Source: Carnegiea gigantea
Taxonomy: Eukaryota; Streptophyta; Magnoliopsida; Caryophyllales; Cactaceae
NCBI GenBank assembly: GCA_029747015.1
Contig: JAKOGI010002809.1
Coordinates: forward strand, 1 to 64,000
Length of the DNA: 64,000 nt
Direction: 5' to 3'
The translations under genes were made by a program, and so were the position numbers. The notes under the pieces were generated by a model. The model ran no database searches. It saw only the letters and a program-made list of their open reading frames with translations, and was not told where the DNA came from. Below, piece after piece: positions 36,630 to 48,980 of this stretch (the stretch's first letter is position 1; each line of letters begins with the position of its first letter).

Positions 36630-39349
36630 TGTTGTGATTTGCCATAAATGTACAGTTTATTGCTATAATACTTGAGGATATCATTCTCAGAGATAGATTC
36701 TGAATTTACAGCATTGATAGCCAAAATTATCACCAAAACTACGAAACAATCTCTATGACCCAAATCACTAGATATGCCCAAGTTATTATTATTTTAAAGA
36801 AAACCAATGATCCTCACTAAAGGTAACTTTGCTTGACTATCATAAATTAATGACTAAAAAAAAGCAAACAAAATAAATACATTCCTTCAGCATTGCTATC
36901 AAACTACATTAAGATACTGATATCATAATCCATTTGACAAACACAAGTAAATTTCGAGTACAATAAAAAAAAAACCAAAAGCTAATATCTAACATACAAT
37001 GTAACAAGAGGAATTAAATGCCTCATAATAGCCTAGCAATATTTATAGAAAAAGTAGAAAAGAGAGAAGCAGAGTAGTAGAAAGCCAATGAAGGCAACCT
37101 TGTAAGGATAACATGAGATTTAACGTCCATTATTGGCAGCATATTCAACAACAATGAGACCCTAAACTCAAGAAAATTAAAACACCAAAATTGAGTTCCC
37201 TACTGGCAAGTATGCGAAACTCAAAGTCAGAAGTTCATGCCCAAATTCATGCATCATAATAGCAAAGAAAAGTAGAGCATTAAACCTAAAGTAGAGTCTA
37301 CTGCCAAACATGAAATCGAACTAAACAACTTAACAAATTTAGGACCAAAACTATAATTCTAATTCGAATTAAAGAAAACCCAAATTAATTACACTACTTT
37401 TTGGTGAGTAAAAATGAATCTAGAATGCTAAAACAAAACGAGAAGAAGTAAAAAAATCAAAAAAAAAAAAAACCTAGAAGAATTCTATGATTGCTACTTG
37501 ATGCCCTAGCTTCAACCTTGCTGCTTCATATATCAAATTTTGAGTCCCTTACTCTTGATTGTTTCAATTAGTTCTTGACTTAAACCCAAGCTTGTAAGTG
37601 CCAAACTCTACCTTCAATGGAGCCTTTACTCGCCCAAAAAAGGGATGAGTTGGCGATGATGGATAATAAAGGTGAAGAGAGAAAGAAAAACAAAATTAAA
37701 GTGAGAAGGGGGCTTTAGTTATGGCTGAATAAGGAAGAAAATGAAACCGATGAAAAGGGGCTCGAGTTACTGGGAGTGAAAGAGTAGAGAGGAAAATAAG
37801 GGGGAAGGGCAGGTCACCTGAGCTGCGCATTGGGGGATTAAGTGAGAATGATTGAAAGGCAACGTGCTGGGTCACAAGGATAGGAAGAAAAGAAGTGGGG
37901 GGATGGGCAAGTGTGTAAGTTGGGCCACTGGGTAAAACTAAAAAATAGGCCCCTATTGAAGAGAAGGGGGCAAGGAACTGAAAAGAGGGAGGTCATGGCA
38001 CAGTGCTCGTGACCAAGGAGTGTGAAGGAGTGGATTGGGCAAAGGTAACCCGTGCTCATGCGAACCAAAGCTGGGTCTACTGTTGGGCTGCTTCTCCTTT
38101 TTTTCACATCATTTTTTATCCAATACGTTTTCATCCCTCCCTTTTAGCAAACAATTTAAGCAGCTTATTTGTTCTTTCAAATTAATTTTCCTAACTCCTA
38201 CAAAATAAACAAAAACATACTAAAATTCTATAATGACAACAACAAAAACAACTCCCTGTGTGAGTCTCACTATGACGAGATTGGAGGAAACCTAGATGTA
38301 GGCATCTTATCTCAATAGACATCTTTACCCGCAAAGAGGTCATTTCTAAGAAACCCACATGAAAAGTTTTTTACAGTTATTTTTTTTTGGTGTTGAACCA
38401 AATTGGCATACAACAGATAATATAAGAAGTACTCAAATAGCACAAGAGGTTGGGACTATGCCTCAAACAATGAAGGATGGAATAAAAATAACCTTGTCAA
38501 GATGGGAGTGCTATGAGCATACAAAAAATATGATAGACAGAAGTAAAGTATCAGTCAATACTACACAACAGCAGTAATCATTCTTCAGAAACCAAACCAT
38601 CTATGTTTAGTCACACTCATCCAATCTTTTATGGGTGCCACTTTTACTTAGATTACAAACACCTCATTCCTCATCCTATACCATATTATATGAGCACACA
38701 TATTCTAAAACATCCAAGACAAGGGGACTACACCAAAGCCAACAAAATGCCAATAAGCTAGTTACCTATGGTCCACAACCTTAAGCTTAGGCATCCACAG
38801 TCTTCAATGCTGAGTTATATCCTCCATTAGCTGGAACAATTCCAAATTGTGTTTGATCACCTCACTCCAATTTTTCTTTTGCCAACCTCTACCTGTTCTA
38901 CACTCTAGAAGATTAATCCTTTCACATCTCCTTATGGGTGCATCCACACTCCTTTTCTCGTGTTTACACCATCTAAGTCTAGCCTCTCTCATCTTATCTT
39001 CTATGGGTGCTATGTTTACTTTATCTCCAATCACCTCATTCTTATACCTATCAAATCTCATATGGCCACCTATCCACCGATCATCTTCATCTTTACTATC
39101 ATCAACTTCTAAACTTATTATTGGCCAACTCTCAGAGCCATACGACAAAGCTGGTCTTATTACCATATGGTAAACTTTATCTTTAATCCTACAAGAATCC
39201 TTTAATCACATAACACTCCTTGGATCTCTTCAAAAAATTCATCCATGACCATAATGAACAAAAACATATTAAATTTCTAATTTAATACTTTTTTTGAGAA
39301 AATATTTAACAACGAAAGGGTATAATATATATCATTTTTGGATTGAATA
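36630..39349 (-). repeat. 5' LTR of the Athila-like element, split by a LINE
   Basis: Homologous to 23792-25371. After removing the RTE insertion and one copy of its target duplication it is about 1.67 kb. The two LTRs have many substitutions and small indels, so the insertion is old. G-rich, open stretches near 37650-37850 are LTR sequence, not genes. Confidence 0.85.
38231..39257 (-). mobile_element. RTE-type LINE, 5'-truncated, in the Athila 5' LTR
   Basis: The frame at 38804-39166 encodes the C-terminal tail of an RTE-type ORF2: ALSYGSESWPI, MRFDRYKNEVIGDKVNIAPI, EDKMREARLRWCKHEKRSVD, GRGWQKKNWSEVIKHNLEL. The 3' end on the minus strand finishes in GTTGTTGTCATTA, like the short GTT-rich tails of plant RTE elements. 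A 22-bp target-site duplication with two mismatches flanks it (38209-38230 and 39258-39279). RT and endonuclease are lost through 5' truncation, the usual outcome of LINE insertion. Confidence 0.85.
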
Positions 39350-39680
39350 GTGTGTGCAGTTCCAATGTAGGCATAGCTGAATCGTGGCATACTTTTGGAA
39401 TTTTTTACTTCCTTTGGAGCTGAAAATAGTCTTGCTCCATTGTGCTCCAACAATGCGCTTGTCGTTTTTATCTTTTCGATAAGAGATGTCCATTCGTATA
39501 GGTTCTGCACTCTTGCGCATGGATTTCCTCCATAAGGACCATTACCTCCTCGGTGTTTACACATTATAGGTTAACATTGTAGGGGATCTTCTTATAAAGT
39601 ATAGCATTATCCCCTATGAATTGCAATGCTAAATGATGAAGTGCTCTTTTCGCTCCTTTTGAGGAATCTAAAGGATGTTA
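39350..39680 (-). pseudogene. Tat integrase N-terminal zinc domain
   Basis: The minus strand reads RALHHLALQFIGDNAILYKK (about 39590-39650), then VMVLMEEIHAQECRTYTNGH (about 39490-39550) and a degraded remainder. This matches the region from the aRH linker into the HHCC domain of Tat integrases. The core of the same protein is at 22898-23791, on the other side of the Athila-like insertion. Confidence 0.65.
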
Positions 39681-40153
39681 CCTCTTTTTTGTTGTAATTT
39701 AGTATGTCTATATACAATCAAAAGACTTGTTGTTATCTTTTAGGGTGTAGAAGGGGTAGGTAGACTGATTACATGGTTTAATGGAGGACACGACTCATGA
39801 TACAAAGTTATGGAGAGTTAGGATTAAGCTTGCAGACTTTCAGGTAGCTTGTTAATTTGCTTTTTTCGTGATTTTAGAGGACTCTTAAATTATCAGTCCT
39901 TAGATCTGACTTCCACTTAGAGTGCATTTCCAGTTCACATGCATGCTTGCATTAGTGATTATGAGAACTGTTGCTATTTATGGTACATCACTTTTCTTTC
40001 CTTTCATCTATCTATTTAAGTCTTTATCTTTATTTTATGAAAGGATTTTCAACTATAAAATAAAATATTTTGCCAAACTTTTTTGTGGGTCCATTGGAAT
40101 TGACCTCTCTGCGCGTAGTGATATATGCAAAGGTAAGGGTACTTACATCTAAA
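39681..40153. other. Unassigned stretch inside Tat pol
   Basis: I could not read the expected aRH-integrase linker here on the minus strand. The plus strand has a short open frame (39922-40152) with hydrophobic segments and no known domain. It may be an unrecognised insertion or simply decayed pol. A T run at 40191-40214 follows it. Confidence 0.3.
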
Positions 40154-40949
40154 TTATATTAGACCCCGTGCAAATGAGACCCACACTTGGAGTTTTTTTT
40201 TTTTTTTTTTTTTGTTGTTGTTGTAGTATACCATTGGGATGCCTTTGCTATTAATGGTGGTAGTCATTTCATTTGGTATGACAATCATGTGTGTTAATTT
40301 TGCCAATCCATATGCGAATTGATTTTCCTTTCTCCAATGATAAATGAACCTTAACTCATCAAAATATGACATTGGTTTTTCTATGCGAGTTTGGTAAAGA
40401 GCTAAATTCTCACTTTTAACCTTCCACCATCCAATGATCTGATTTATAATCAACCTCAAGTTCCCATACACATTTAAAGTTTTGATTTAAAGAATTCTTT
40501 TAGCTTGCATTCTTATAATACAAGCATTATATTCAACTACATTATTTGTTACCCTAAAGTCTAATTTAGTGGGGCTCAGGATATGCAGCCCTTGTGATGA
40601 TCCTATTAGGATCCCAACCCTCCAACCCTTGTGTTTAGACACACTGTTGAAATATAGTTGCCAAGTTTAATGTTCAGCTAAGATAATATCTTCATTGGGA
40701 AGATCATAATCTTCTTCTTCTTCGCTTCTGGGATAGTCAGTTGGGAAATCTAATACCGCCTTTCATTTTTCGAATTTTCTAGTTGGAACTCCAAATGGAA
40801 TTTAGAGAGTAGTACTGTTCATTTTGAGATCCTCCCATGTAGAATGGTTCCAGACTTAACATATTTCAATAAATCAACTTCAGCTATGACCTTCACTTTG
40901 TTACTGAGGGTATAGTAGCTCAACTTTTTGGTAGCCATACGAGGGCTAG
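40154..40949 (-). pseudogene. Tat second RNase H (aRH) domain
   Basis: At 40154-40471 the minus strand reads MYGNLRLIINQIIGWWKVKS, ENLALYQTRIEKPMSYFDEL and ENQFAYGLAKLTHMIVIP. These correspond to the VYGDS...INQ...W, LxxY and ENxxADxLA segments of the extra aRH domain that marks the Tat clade. Upstream (about 40850-40949) the end of the first RNase H is seen (LLKYVKSGTILHGRISK, LLSKFHLEFQ). The insertion of the solo LTR divides the first RNase H. The catalytic Asp of the ADxLA box is Tyr here (FAYGLA). Confidence 0.8.
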
Positions 40950-43900
40950 TGTAATAGCCAAGGAATTTAGGTTGTAGTTAATTATCAAAAGTACTAATCT
41001 TATTAGTTGTGCTTTAGCGACTAAATCTTATGCATTAATTGAATTTATTAATTTATGTGGATTAGTTTTTGGAACTTCTCAATTTAGTTTGTAATTTCAT
41101 GTTTATTAAAATTAGGCTGAGGTGATCATGTGATATTAGCTAAGTGGTCTTGGTTCCTCTAGACCCTAATTAGCCTTAATTTTAATTAGTCACATCCAAA
41201 CAAAAAAACGAAAAAGGGGATTGGAGCCTTTACCTCCTCAGAAACCAAAACCGGGAGGGGGAATGCCCTGCTTCCTATCTTCAACCCCCTAGCTCGAAAG
41301 AGAGAGGAGTGAGAATGACAACGGAGAGACGCAGAGTGATAGAAGAGATAGAGGGATGCCAACAGCGAGGTTCAGCAGTGGCCGCTGGTTTATAGTGCCT
41401 CAGCTAGCCAAGTACGAGTCTAGTACTACGTGAGTGAGGGATCGAGTGGCTAGGGTTTTCAAACCCTAAATGCCACCACCAAAACCACCACCGTTGGCAG
41501 TTTGGCCTGAATTTTGACGACCAGAAATTAAGACCAGGAGAGGAAGGAAGAAGTCGGCCTGAAGGAGTGCAAGAAGGAGGTGAACGAAGTAGTAACAGTG
41601 TCTGGGAGGAAGAGACACTAGGGCCTGCAATGTGGGAAAGAAAAGAGACTCGAACACAGTCTCAAAGTCGCCCAATTGATGCTAAATCAGGTCCTGTAGC
41701 TTGGAATCAACATGGGTGGTTCTACATTCCCTAACTTACTATTAACTTGCAAATATTTCTGAATTATTTGTGAGATTTGATTTTGTAATTAGATTGGAGT
41801 TGTGATGAATTGTAAACTTATGGGGGGTAGGTGGATTGATTGGGTTGAAATTGAGATGATTTTGAGGATTATTGTAGGCGGTGTTGTGAGTAAGGAGTTC
41901 GGATTATGTGAGAAATCAGTGAATTTGCGAAGTGTGTTTCCATGTTTCAGTGTTGTGTTATTTCTTGTTAATTATCGTGTTTGTAACATGCCACCCAAAT
42001 GAATTGCTTCTGATAACGTATGGCTCATGATTACCCAGTTCAGCGATGGAGTGAAGCGAGAAAACAAGGGAGTTAGCTAAATGATACTACGAATCGATTC
42101 AGTGGTGAATCGGGTTCATAAACCAAGCAGCGGCTTGCTTGAGCCTTAACTTACTCTAATTAAACCACACTTGCCTACTTGATTGCATTTAAAGACTCAG
42201 TCTATTGTCGCACTTGAACTAGGACTAATATTTGGGCTCGTTGAATGATTTAGTTAAATTGTTTAGTTGGCTGAATAGTCGACCCAAATATTAACAGGTT
42301 ATCCCTAAGTAAATAATGTGTCAAGTAAAGGTTGTGAGCTTGCTTTAAATATTGCATTTTGTGTAATTTGAAATAAATTTAGCAGATTGGAAGCATTGAT
42401 AGATTTACAAAACTAAACTGGTAAGTGCTTTTAAGTGAAGCTAATTATGTGTAAGTTGCAAATTAGTAACTTCTAAAATGTTTTTCAATATCCCATCATT
42501 TTAAGCTGTATGGTTGCTTGGTTGTTACTCGTTTACAAGCATGCTTTACCAAAATGAGTGGTTATATGCTTTTCATAAGCCTACTTGATGTTATTAAGGC
42601 ATTTAGCCTTCTTGAAAATGAAAATGGCATTGTTGTGATAGAATGGGAATTTCCATGAAAAATATGTTGAAAGTGAGGTGCACATGAAATGTTTTGGGCT
42701 AAGATAATGGTGTTAATTGTTTGGACACAAGTTAACGGAACAGACCTAGTATACGGGAACCCTAATTCCTAGGGAGTAGACCCAGAAGTAGGAACCCTAG
42801 AAGACTCTGACGACGGTAAATGTCCACTAATTATGAGAGGCCCTGAGGATACCACGAAGTGTGAATGATGTTCTCAATTGATCGAGCACAAATATGTGAA
42901 TCTAATAACCCAAAAAGTGATTTCTTATTTATTATGCGCTGAAAACTCCTCGTTTGAGGACTATGGTAGCGCAAATGTTTGGAAAAGTGGCTGTACTCTT
43001 GAAAAGAGCTTTTATTGAATTCTAAATGACTTTCTTGTGAATAATGACTATTTTATAAGTGCTTGCTTTAGTTTAAGTGAAGGTTCTTGCCTTTTTTCCG
43101 CTAAATCCCATTTTCTTAGTAAAAGAACTCCTATTGGTAGTTATAACTGAGCTCCTTTATGTTAAGCATTTATGTGTAATCTGAAGGACCTACTGTCCCT
43201 AGTGCCTAAGTCTTAGCATGAGTTAGCTCGCTATTGGGTCAAGTATGCCTATTATGTGAAATCAAGTGTATTGTGTGATTGCCATTGTTAGGATACAAAG
43301 GGGTTGCTCAAAGTGAACACTTTAGTGCGTTGAACTAAAGAAGGAAATGAATGCTATTGGGATTCTGGAGGTTATTCAAGTATTGTTTGGGTAGGGATGG
43401 CCTTGTATGCATATGTGTGCTATTAAATATCAATTTATGTGTGTATGCTACTTAAAATTATTACATACAACTGTTTTCTGTTCTTAGGGTTGAGAATTAT
43501 TCACTGAGCATATGGTAGCTCATCTTCTATCTATTTCCCTTTTCCCCAGGTTCTTAAAATGACTAGTAGAAGTTGGTTCACGTAAGTCGAGCCGTAACCT
43601 CCCTCTTGCTTGGGAAAAAGAGCTATATGAATATATATAAGCAGATAATGAATTGAATAATTGTAATGTAATGTATTCATTAGTTCTTGAGCATGTGTAG
43701 TTAGCTACTACAGTTCATATAATGCATATTGACTAGCGGTCGCTCTGAATGGCCAAGGAGGCCAACCGCCTGAATAGTTAGTCGTAATATTAGTTGGAGT
43801 TTACTCTTCCTTTTTAGGATGTAACCTAGTGCTCTAGACGTCTGGTCTCTTGAGCTATATCTTTATTTCTTTATCTTTTGTTTAGATTTATAGTTTATGC

Positions 43901-44108
43901 ACTCTAGGCATGCGTCGCATGGAGTTGTGATTTCTGGTGTGTAGTTGTCTAGCTGGTTGGGCGTATTCTTTATGTTTGTTGTTACAAATACCTATTATGG
44001 GGCTTTAAGCCTAGGTTATAGCTAGTTTTTAGACGAAGCTCTGTCCGTTTCGTTTAAAAATTTAAGAAATCGCTAACACTTCTAGCCCTAGAGGGTAGGG
44101 CTGTTACA
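40950..44108. mobile_element. Solo LTR, 3159 bp, Tekay/Del-like
   Basis: The block starts TGTAATAGCC and ends GGGCTGTTACA and is flanked by a perfect GCTAG duplication (40945-40949 and 44109-44113). There is no internal coding region and no primer site, so it is a solo LTR. Long LTRs with TGTAA...TTACA ends and the phrase around 43500-43560 (CACTGAGCATATGGTAGCTC, then CCCCAGG) remind me of the Tekay/Del chromoviruses. Lineage and orientation are inference. Short frames inside (41466-41675, 41802-42002) are not genes. Confidence 0.75.
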
Positions 44109-44113
44109 GCTAG

Positions 44114-45200
44114 GCATATCTTTTTGATTTGAGTATACCAAACCTCATCATTGAGCAATTTCTTGCTCAAGTAATATATGACATTTTCTTTTCCTTTATT
44201 TTGTTGGGCTAGCACCATGCCTATTGTAGTTTCTTCTATTGTTAACTAAATCAAGAGTGGTAGATCTTTTTATGGTTGTAAAATAGGTGGGTTTTTTCTT
44301 TTATTATGTTGAAAGCCTTTTAACAACATCACCTCATTCTATCTATGAATTTCTCCTCAATTTCTTAGGCATGATTCACACGCTATTGTCAGTTTTTAAA
44401 TGAAATGACTAATGAATTGCACACAATAGAGAAAACCTCAAATTTTCATTTCCGTCTTAGGAGATGACATTTAATGATGACCAAAATCTTAGGTGGATTC
44501 GCTGAAATTCATGTTGAGCTAACTCTTCAATTACTTCTGCTGGTTTAAGTGCAGGGACCTGTCCTTCTTGACCCTTTGACTTGACAATCATATCGTCTAC
44601 ATAGACCTCCACCACTTTGTGCATCATGTCATGCAGCAAAATTTAGATGGTTTTTTAATTGGCCCGGTGTAGGCCAAAAGGCATCGCCTTGTGGCAAAAA
44701 GTAACCCATTGTGTTATGAAAGTGGTTTTTTATTAATCTTCTTCGACTAATTTAATTTGGTTAAACCCGACATAACGTCCATGAATGACGATAGGTGATG
44801 CAAGTCATGTTGTCTACTAGTAATTCTATCTGAGGTAAAGGAAAGTTATTCTTTGTACTTGCCTGTTTAACTCTTAGAAGTCCACATGTAAACTTTTCCA
44901 TCTTTCTTAGGCACTAGAACGATGTTGGGTACCCATTTGAGATAATTGGATACCTTTAAGAAGTTGGCACCAAAGTATTTTGTGCTTCCTCTTTTATTTT
45001 TAAGGCATATTCGGATTTTATTCAACGAAGTTTTTGCTTGACAGGCTTTGCATTTGGATATAGCGGGATTGTATTCATCGTGATTTCTTAGGATTTTTTA
45101 GCCATATCTTTGTAGGATCATACAAAAATATTCTTGGACTCTTTTACAAGGTGAGTAAATTCCTCCTCCTCTTCAAAAGTTAAAGATGGACCCAATTTTC
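44114..45200 (-). pseudogene. Tat reverse transcriptase and first RNase H
   Basis: The minus strand reads EAKPVKQKLR-like text (near 45050), VPNIVLVPKKDGKVYM (about 44890-44940), FMDVMSG (about 44770), TFCHKAMPFGLHRAN (about 44660-44705) and the catalytic box VEVYVDDMIVKSKG (about 44565-44610), with the Asp pair intact. RNase H follows as GMVLAQQNKGKENVIYYLSK (about 44165-44225). A block between 44250 and 44560 is degraded by frameshifts. The RNase H continues at 40949 on the other side of the solo LTR. Confidence 0.85.
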
Positions 45201-46620
45201 ATTCCTTTGGTTCAAGTTGCTTGTAACATTTATTATTTTTGTTTCTTCATGGATAGTAGTTTTATTATGATTTTGTTCATTATTCATTGATCTTTTGAGG
45301 AAATAAGCTCCTCTTTAGTGCATACACAAGAACCCTACCCAGAAGGACTTGTCTTATTAAAATTTTAAACGAGAACATCAGTTTTTCAGTAGAAATTGAA
45401 GTGAGAAAAGGGATTTCTCGAGTAAATAGAGAACGGTTTCAGCTTAAACAAAGTCTTCATTATGTGAGGCAATAAGGCCCTTCGTATTTACACTAGTCAA
45501 CTTGACCAACTACTTGTTGTGAGTGATCCACATCATTTAAGTGTACCTCCCTTCGTCGACATCGGCCATCATCTCTGTAGGATCGAACCCTTGGCCTACC
45601 ACTAGATGGTACCCATCCTGGATCTTCATGCTTCTTTTTTTCTACCCCAAATAGCAACACAAAGTGATCTTGGCTAGCCTCATGGGCCCAATTTGTTTTA
45701 GATTGGGTTTCTTTAGGAAAGTACATCTCTTTCTCCCTTAGAGTGCAGTCATGAAAGATTTCAAACTTTTGAAGCACTGCTTCAACATCTAAGATGTACT
45801 TCGACTTAGGGAGTTCACATTGTGATGCATCTTATCCTTTCTTTCTGAAAGTCCCATTCAAGGTTATAAGGTAAGGGGCTATAGCATATGAATAGATCCC
45901 CATGTCTAGTTGATGATTTTTATGTTTCTTTTCTTAAATCTTTAGGTGAAGCTTTTGAGGAGTAGGCTCATAGCCTAGGCCAAAAAGATGAGCAATTGAG
46001 TTCACCTTATGAAGAGAAGTGAGCATTCCTAACCTATTCCTTACCTAGGTTATGGGAAGGTAGCCTACATCCCTCGTCATCACATTTACCTTCCTATTTG
46101 AGAAGGCATCGAGGTCGAATGGGACTTTATCTTTTGTGTCAATGTCATCACACTCATCGACTACAAAACCCCAAATTTGTACCATGGCTGACCTCTGTAT
46201 AGAACCTTTCTTTTCAATGGTAGTGATCATTAGATTGACATTTATTGTTACCAGAGCCCCTTTTACTATTACTTTCTGATGAAGGGTTAAGGATATTGGT
46301 TTTTGGTCATACAACCATGCCCGTCGAAGTAGGAGGTTAAAAATAGCTTAAATGACTATGATGGGGAAGGCTACCTTCCTTTCAATTCTTCCTACTATTA
46401 TATTAATGGCAATAGTCCTTAAAATGGTTCTATAAGTGCTATTATAGGCTCATAAGCATTAGGTTAAATAGGTCATTTCTGATTCTGTTATGCCCAGTTG
46501 CTTTATAGTACTTAGTTGGCATATGTTAAATAATGGCATGTTATCCACCACGATCATGAGTATGAACTTGTTTCTACAAGTTATGGTTAGATATAGATCC
46601 TTGTTGTGTTTCATCCACTT
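45201..46620 (-). pseudogene. Tat protease and protease-RT linker
   Basis: Protease text is read from about 46560 (MIVVDNMPLFNICQLSTI), where the active-site region has lost the usual Asp-Asn-Gly form. It runs through IAINIIVGRIERKVAFPIIV to the conserved end FNLLLRRAW and SLTLHQKVIVKGALVTI (about 46245-46350). The stretch 45493-46040 is open for long parts (VLQKFEIFHDCTLREKEMYF) but has no named domain, as is usual for the Tat linker before RT. Confidence 0.65.
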
Positions 46621-46999
46621 GGGCAGAGGTCTTTATCAAAAATGTTATGGTCGAAGATAGCGTCTTTATTGCAAAGAAACTGACCTATTCCTCAGGGGTA
46701 GTCTATGCTTAGCTTCTATTTCCACAAGGACCTTCAAAAGGGCCTCTTCATTGTTAATAAAGAAAGCTAGGAGCTTCTATATGTAACATCAATCTTAGTC
46801 TTTCTCAACGTGGAGAGGATGGGGTCCGCTTATGATTCTTGTGTTATGGTTGAACTTGGTTGTTCCTCCTCCTAAACTAAGTAAGGGGGTTTATAGTGTC
46901 TCCCATTATGGGTGAGGTGTTAGACCTCTTATCTTCATCCCATTAAGCTTGAGCGGTTATAATAAGGATGAGGGAAGTCATCCAAGTATTTCCTTGGTC

Positions 47000-48440
47000 A
47001 TTTCCCCATATTCCATTGACTTTGTCTCCAATAAAAAATAACGGGTGAATTTCCTCTTCTACGATAAAAATCATGGGTGTGGAACTCAATGGGTTAGCCT
47101 GAATATTAAGATTAGCTGTATTTGAGATGGATAGAGTTCCATTGTCACCAAATCTTGTATGCTATGTTTTAATGCTAAGCACTTTTTCATGGAATGTCGT
47201 TTTCCATAGTAGTAGTTGTAATAACCATTGATTTCGTATTTCTCATTCCTTTTTCCCTTTTATAGGTTAGGTATGGGTGGAATGGGTTTAACGACCCCTT
47301 GAATTTCAAGTTTTGAGGGTTCCATTTTAAGTGGGATGCAGAGACTATATGGGCGATGATGTCTAGAGGATTTTACCTTATTGGCCTCATTAATAACTTT
47401 GCCATTAGAGGTCGTACCCTTCTTTACATCTTTAAAGGAGCTTTTATTTCCTTAATAAATATTCTCTGGGCCTTTTCATATTACTTCTTCTACTACCATC
47501 CTAGCATCATGTAGTTGTACAAACATGTTCGAAGGTTGAGACAATTGATGTCTGTGATAAATGGGTCATACATTTTTAATAACCATTTGAACCTATTCTT
47601 CCCCCTTGGGATAGCTTAGCATCAAAGATGCTTTTTCCCTCAATACGGTAGAAAATTTGGGAAACTTTCTTTGACCCCCTATTTTAATAATTACAAGTCG
47701 AGGACTGTGGTACGCAACCATGTATTGTAGGAATATTGTTATAAGAATTCCTTGGTTATGCTTTCCAAGTTACAACACTTTTATAGGTTAAGTAACCAAC
47801 TCTTGACTATTTCCCCTTAACTGAGAGGGAATATTTGAGGAAATAGGCCTCGTCTAGGCTCTTTATGCTTATAATGTTAACAAAATTACTCAAATAAGAG
47901 GAAGGTTTTCTTAGGCCTGTGAATTTTAATATTTCAAGAAGGGAAAACATAGCAAGCATGTTCCCTTTTGATGTTGGTGTATAAAGGGTTGGGTATATAA
48001 ATATTCCCAAATAGTTGAGAGCATTTTAAGAACTACTCAAGCATGTTAGTCCTCTGGTCTATCGGAGGAAGGGAAAACTTAGCAAGCACATTCCCTTTTG
48101 ATGTTGATATATAAGGGGTTGGGCATATAAATATTCCCAAATAGTTGAGAGAATTTTAAGAACTACTCCAGCATGTTAATCCTCTGGTCTATTGGTGATG
48201 GATCTTCCTCATGGACCAAATGAATAAAGTGGACATCATCCTCTTGTTCATTTTCAGTCTTGTGTTCATGCCTGTTTTAGGCGAGGTCACTTATGAGATT
48301 TTATTTCTCATTAATTGGGCTTAAACAAGGTTTTCATTTGAGCTATCAAATAAGAGACTTGCAATTCATTCAATAGCGTCACCTTCTTCATCATAATGGT
48401 TGTTGTTGATGTCATTCTCAACCATGTAATTAGAGCTCAT
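47000..48440 (-). pseudogene. Tat gag
   Basis: The start is likely the ATG at 48440 (MSSNYMVENDINNNHYDEEG, then IASLLFDSSNENLV). The capsid region is degraded but readable near 47620-47710 (QYMVAYHSPRLVIIKIGGQR, FPKFSTVLREKASLMLSYPK). A knuckle-like stretch near 47175-47225 (YYGKRHSMKKCLALKHSI) resembles the zinc-binding end of Tat gag with Cys/His positions lost. A 130-bp tandem duplication lies in it (47938-48194). Confidence 0.6.
47938..48194. repeat. 130-bp tandem duplication inside Tat gag
   Basis: Two adjacent copies start with GAAGGGAAAACnTAGCAAGC (47938 and 48068) and end in CCTCTGGTCTAT. They differ at about ten positions. The period is not a multiple of three, so it would shift the gag frame, consistent with duplication after the element became inactive. 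Confidence 0.85.
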
Positions 48441-48980
48441 GGACAATGACCTTACTAATAAACTTCATTGATCCCTTCTTCAAAGGCCCATTTTGCCTTC
48501 ATAATTTATAAAATTCAAGATTTTTTTTTTTTTTGAAAATCAGAAACCGTAGTGGAAAAAACTACAAATAGATTTTTATTTTTGAGAAAATAAGGGGAAC
48601 GGAGGAAATAGAAATAACCAACCCTCAAGACTATTGGCATGGACATAATCGAAACCTTAAGGTGCCCATAAGGACCACGTATAGTAAAGAAAACTACCAG
48701 ACTACATCATAACTTTGTCGTGCCAACGACTTCCTTGTAGTTCTTAGCATCATGAGAGGTATGAACGCTAAGCTACAAGGATATCCTTATTTAGGCTATT
48801 AGAGCCGAATTTGAGCCACCTTTGGCACGATACTTTACTATTATTGGGCTCTGTCCACAAGTTCCTCATTAGGACATCTTGCATCCCGTTAGGCTTTGGT
48901 TCTCGATCAAAAGGGTAAAGGCACAAACTCATTTTTTGAAAAATGAGCTCGCTTAACACACAAAAAGGGAACAAGAAGAA
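48441..48980 (-). other. Untranslated leader of Tat element 1
   Basis: No domain. A poly-T run (48522-48535) and the phrase CGTAGTGGAAAAAACTAC (about 48549-48566), which could be a very decayed Arg-tRNA primer site, are the only candidates for landmarks. The boundary with the LTR is therefore uncertain. Confidence 0.3.

Larger units (their letters stand above)
23792..39349 (-). mobile_element. Athila-like Ty3/gypsy element, nested in Tat integrase
   Basis: A full-length minus-strand element: 5' LTR at right (36630-39349), Asp-tRNA primer site (36603-36627), gag, protease, RT-RNase H, integrase, a 3' region and 3' LTR at left (23792-25371). Both LTRs begin TGTTGTGATTT on the plus strand. The left ends ATTAAACA and the right ATTGAATA, so a CA end has decayed. 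It interrupts the Tat integrase exactly between its zinc domain and its core. It carries an L1 insertion (26871-30380) and an RTE insertion (38231-39257). Without them it is about 11 kb. Confidence 0.8.

Noticed and set aside
38847..39173. 108-codon plus-strand frame
   Set aside because: It is the complement of the RTE ORF2 tail, which has a clear family match on the minus strand.
41466..42002. Open frames inside the solo LTR as a host gene
   Set aside because: They lie within a block bounded by LTR ends and a 5-bp duplication and have no recognisable domain.
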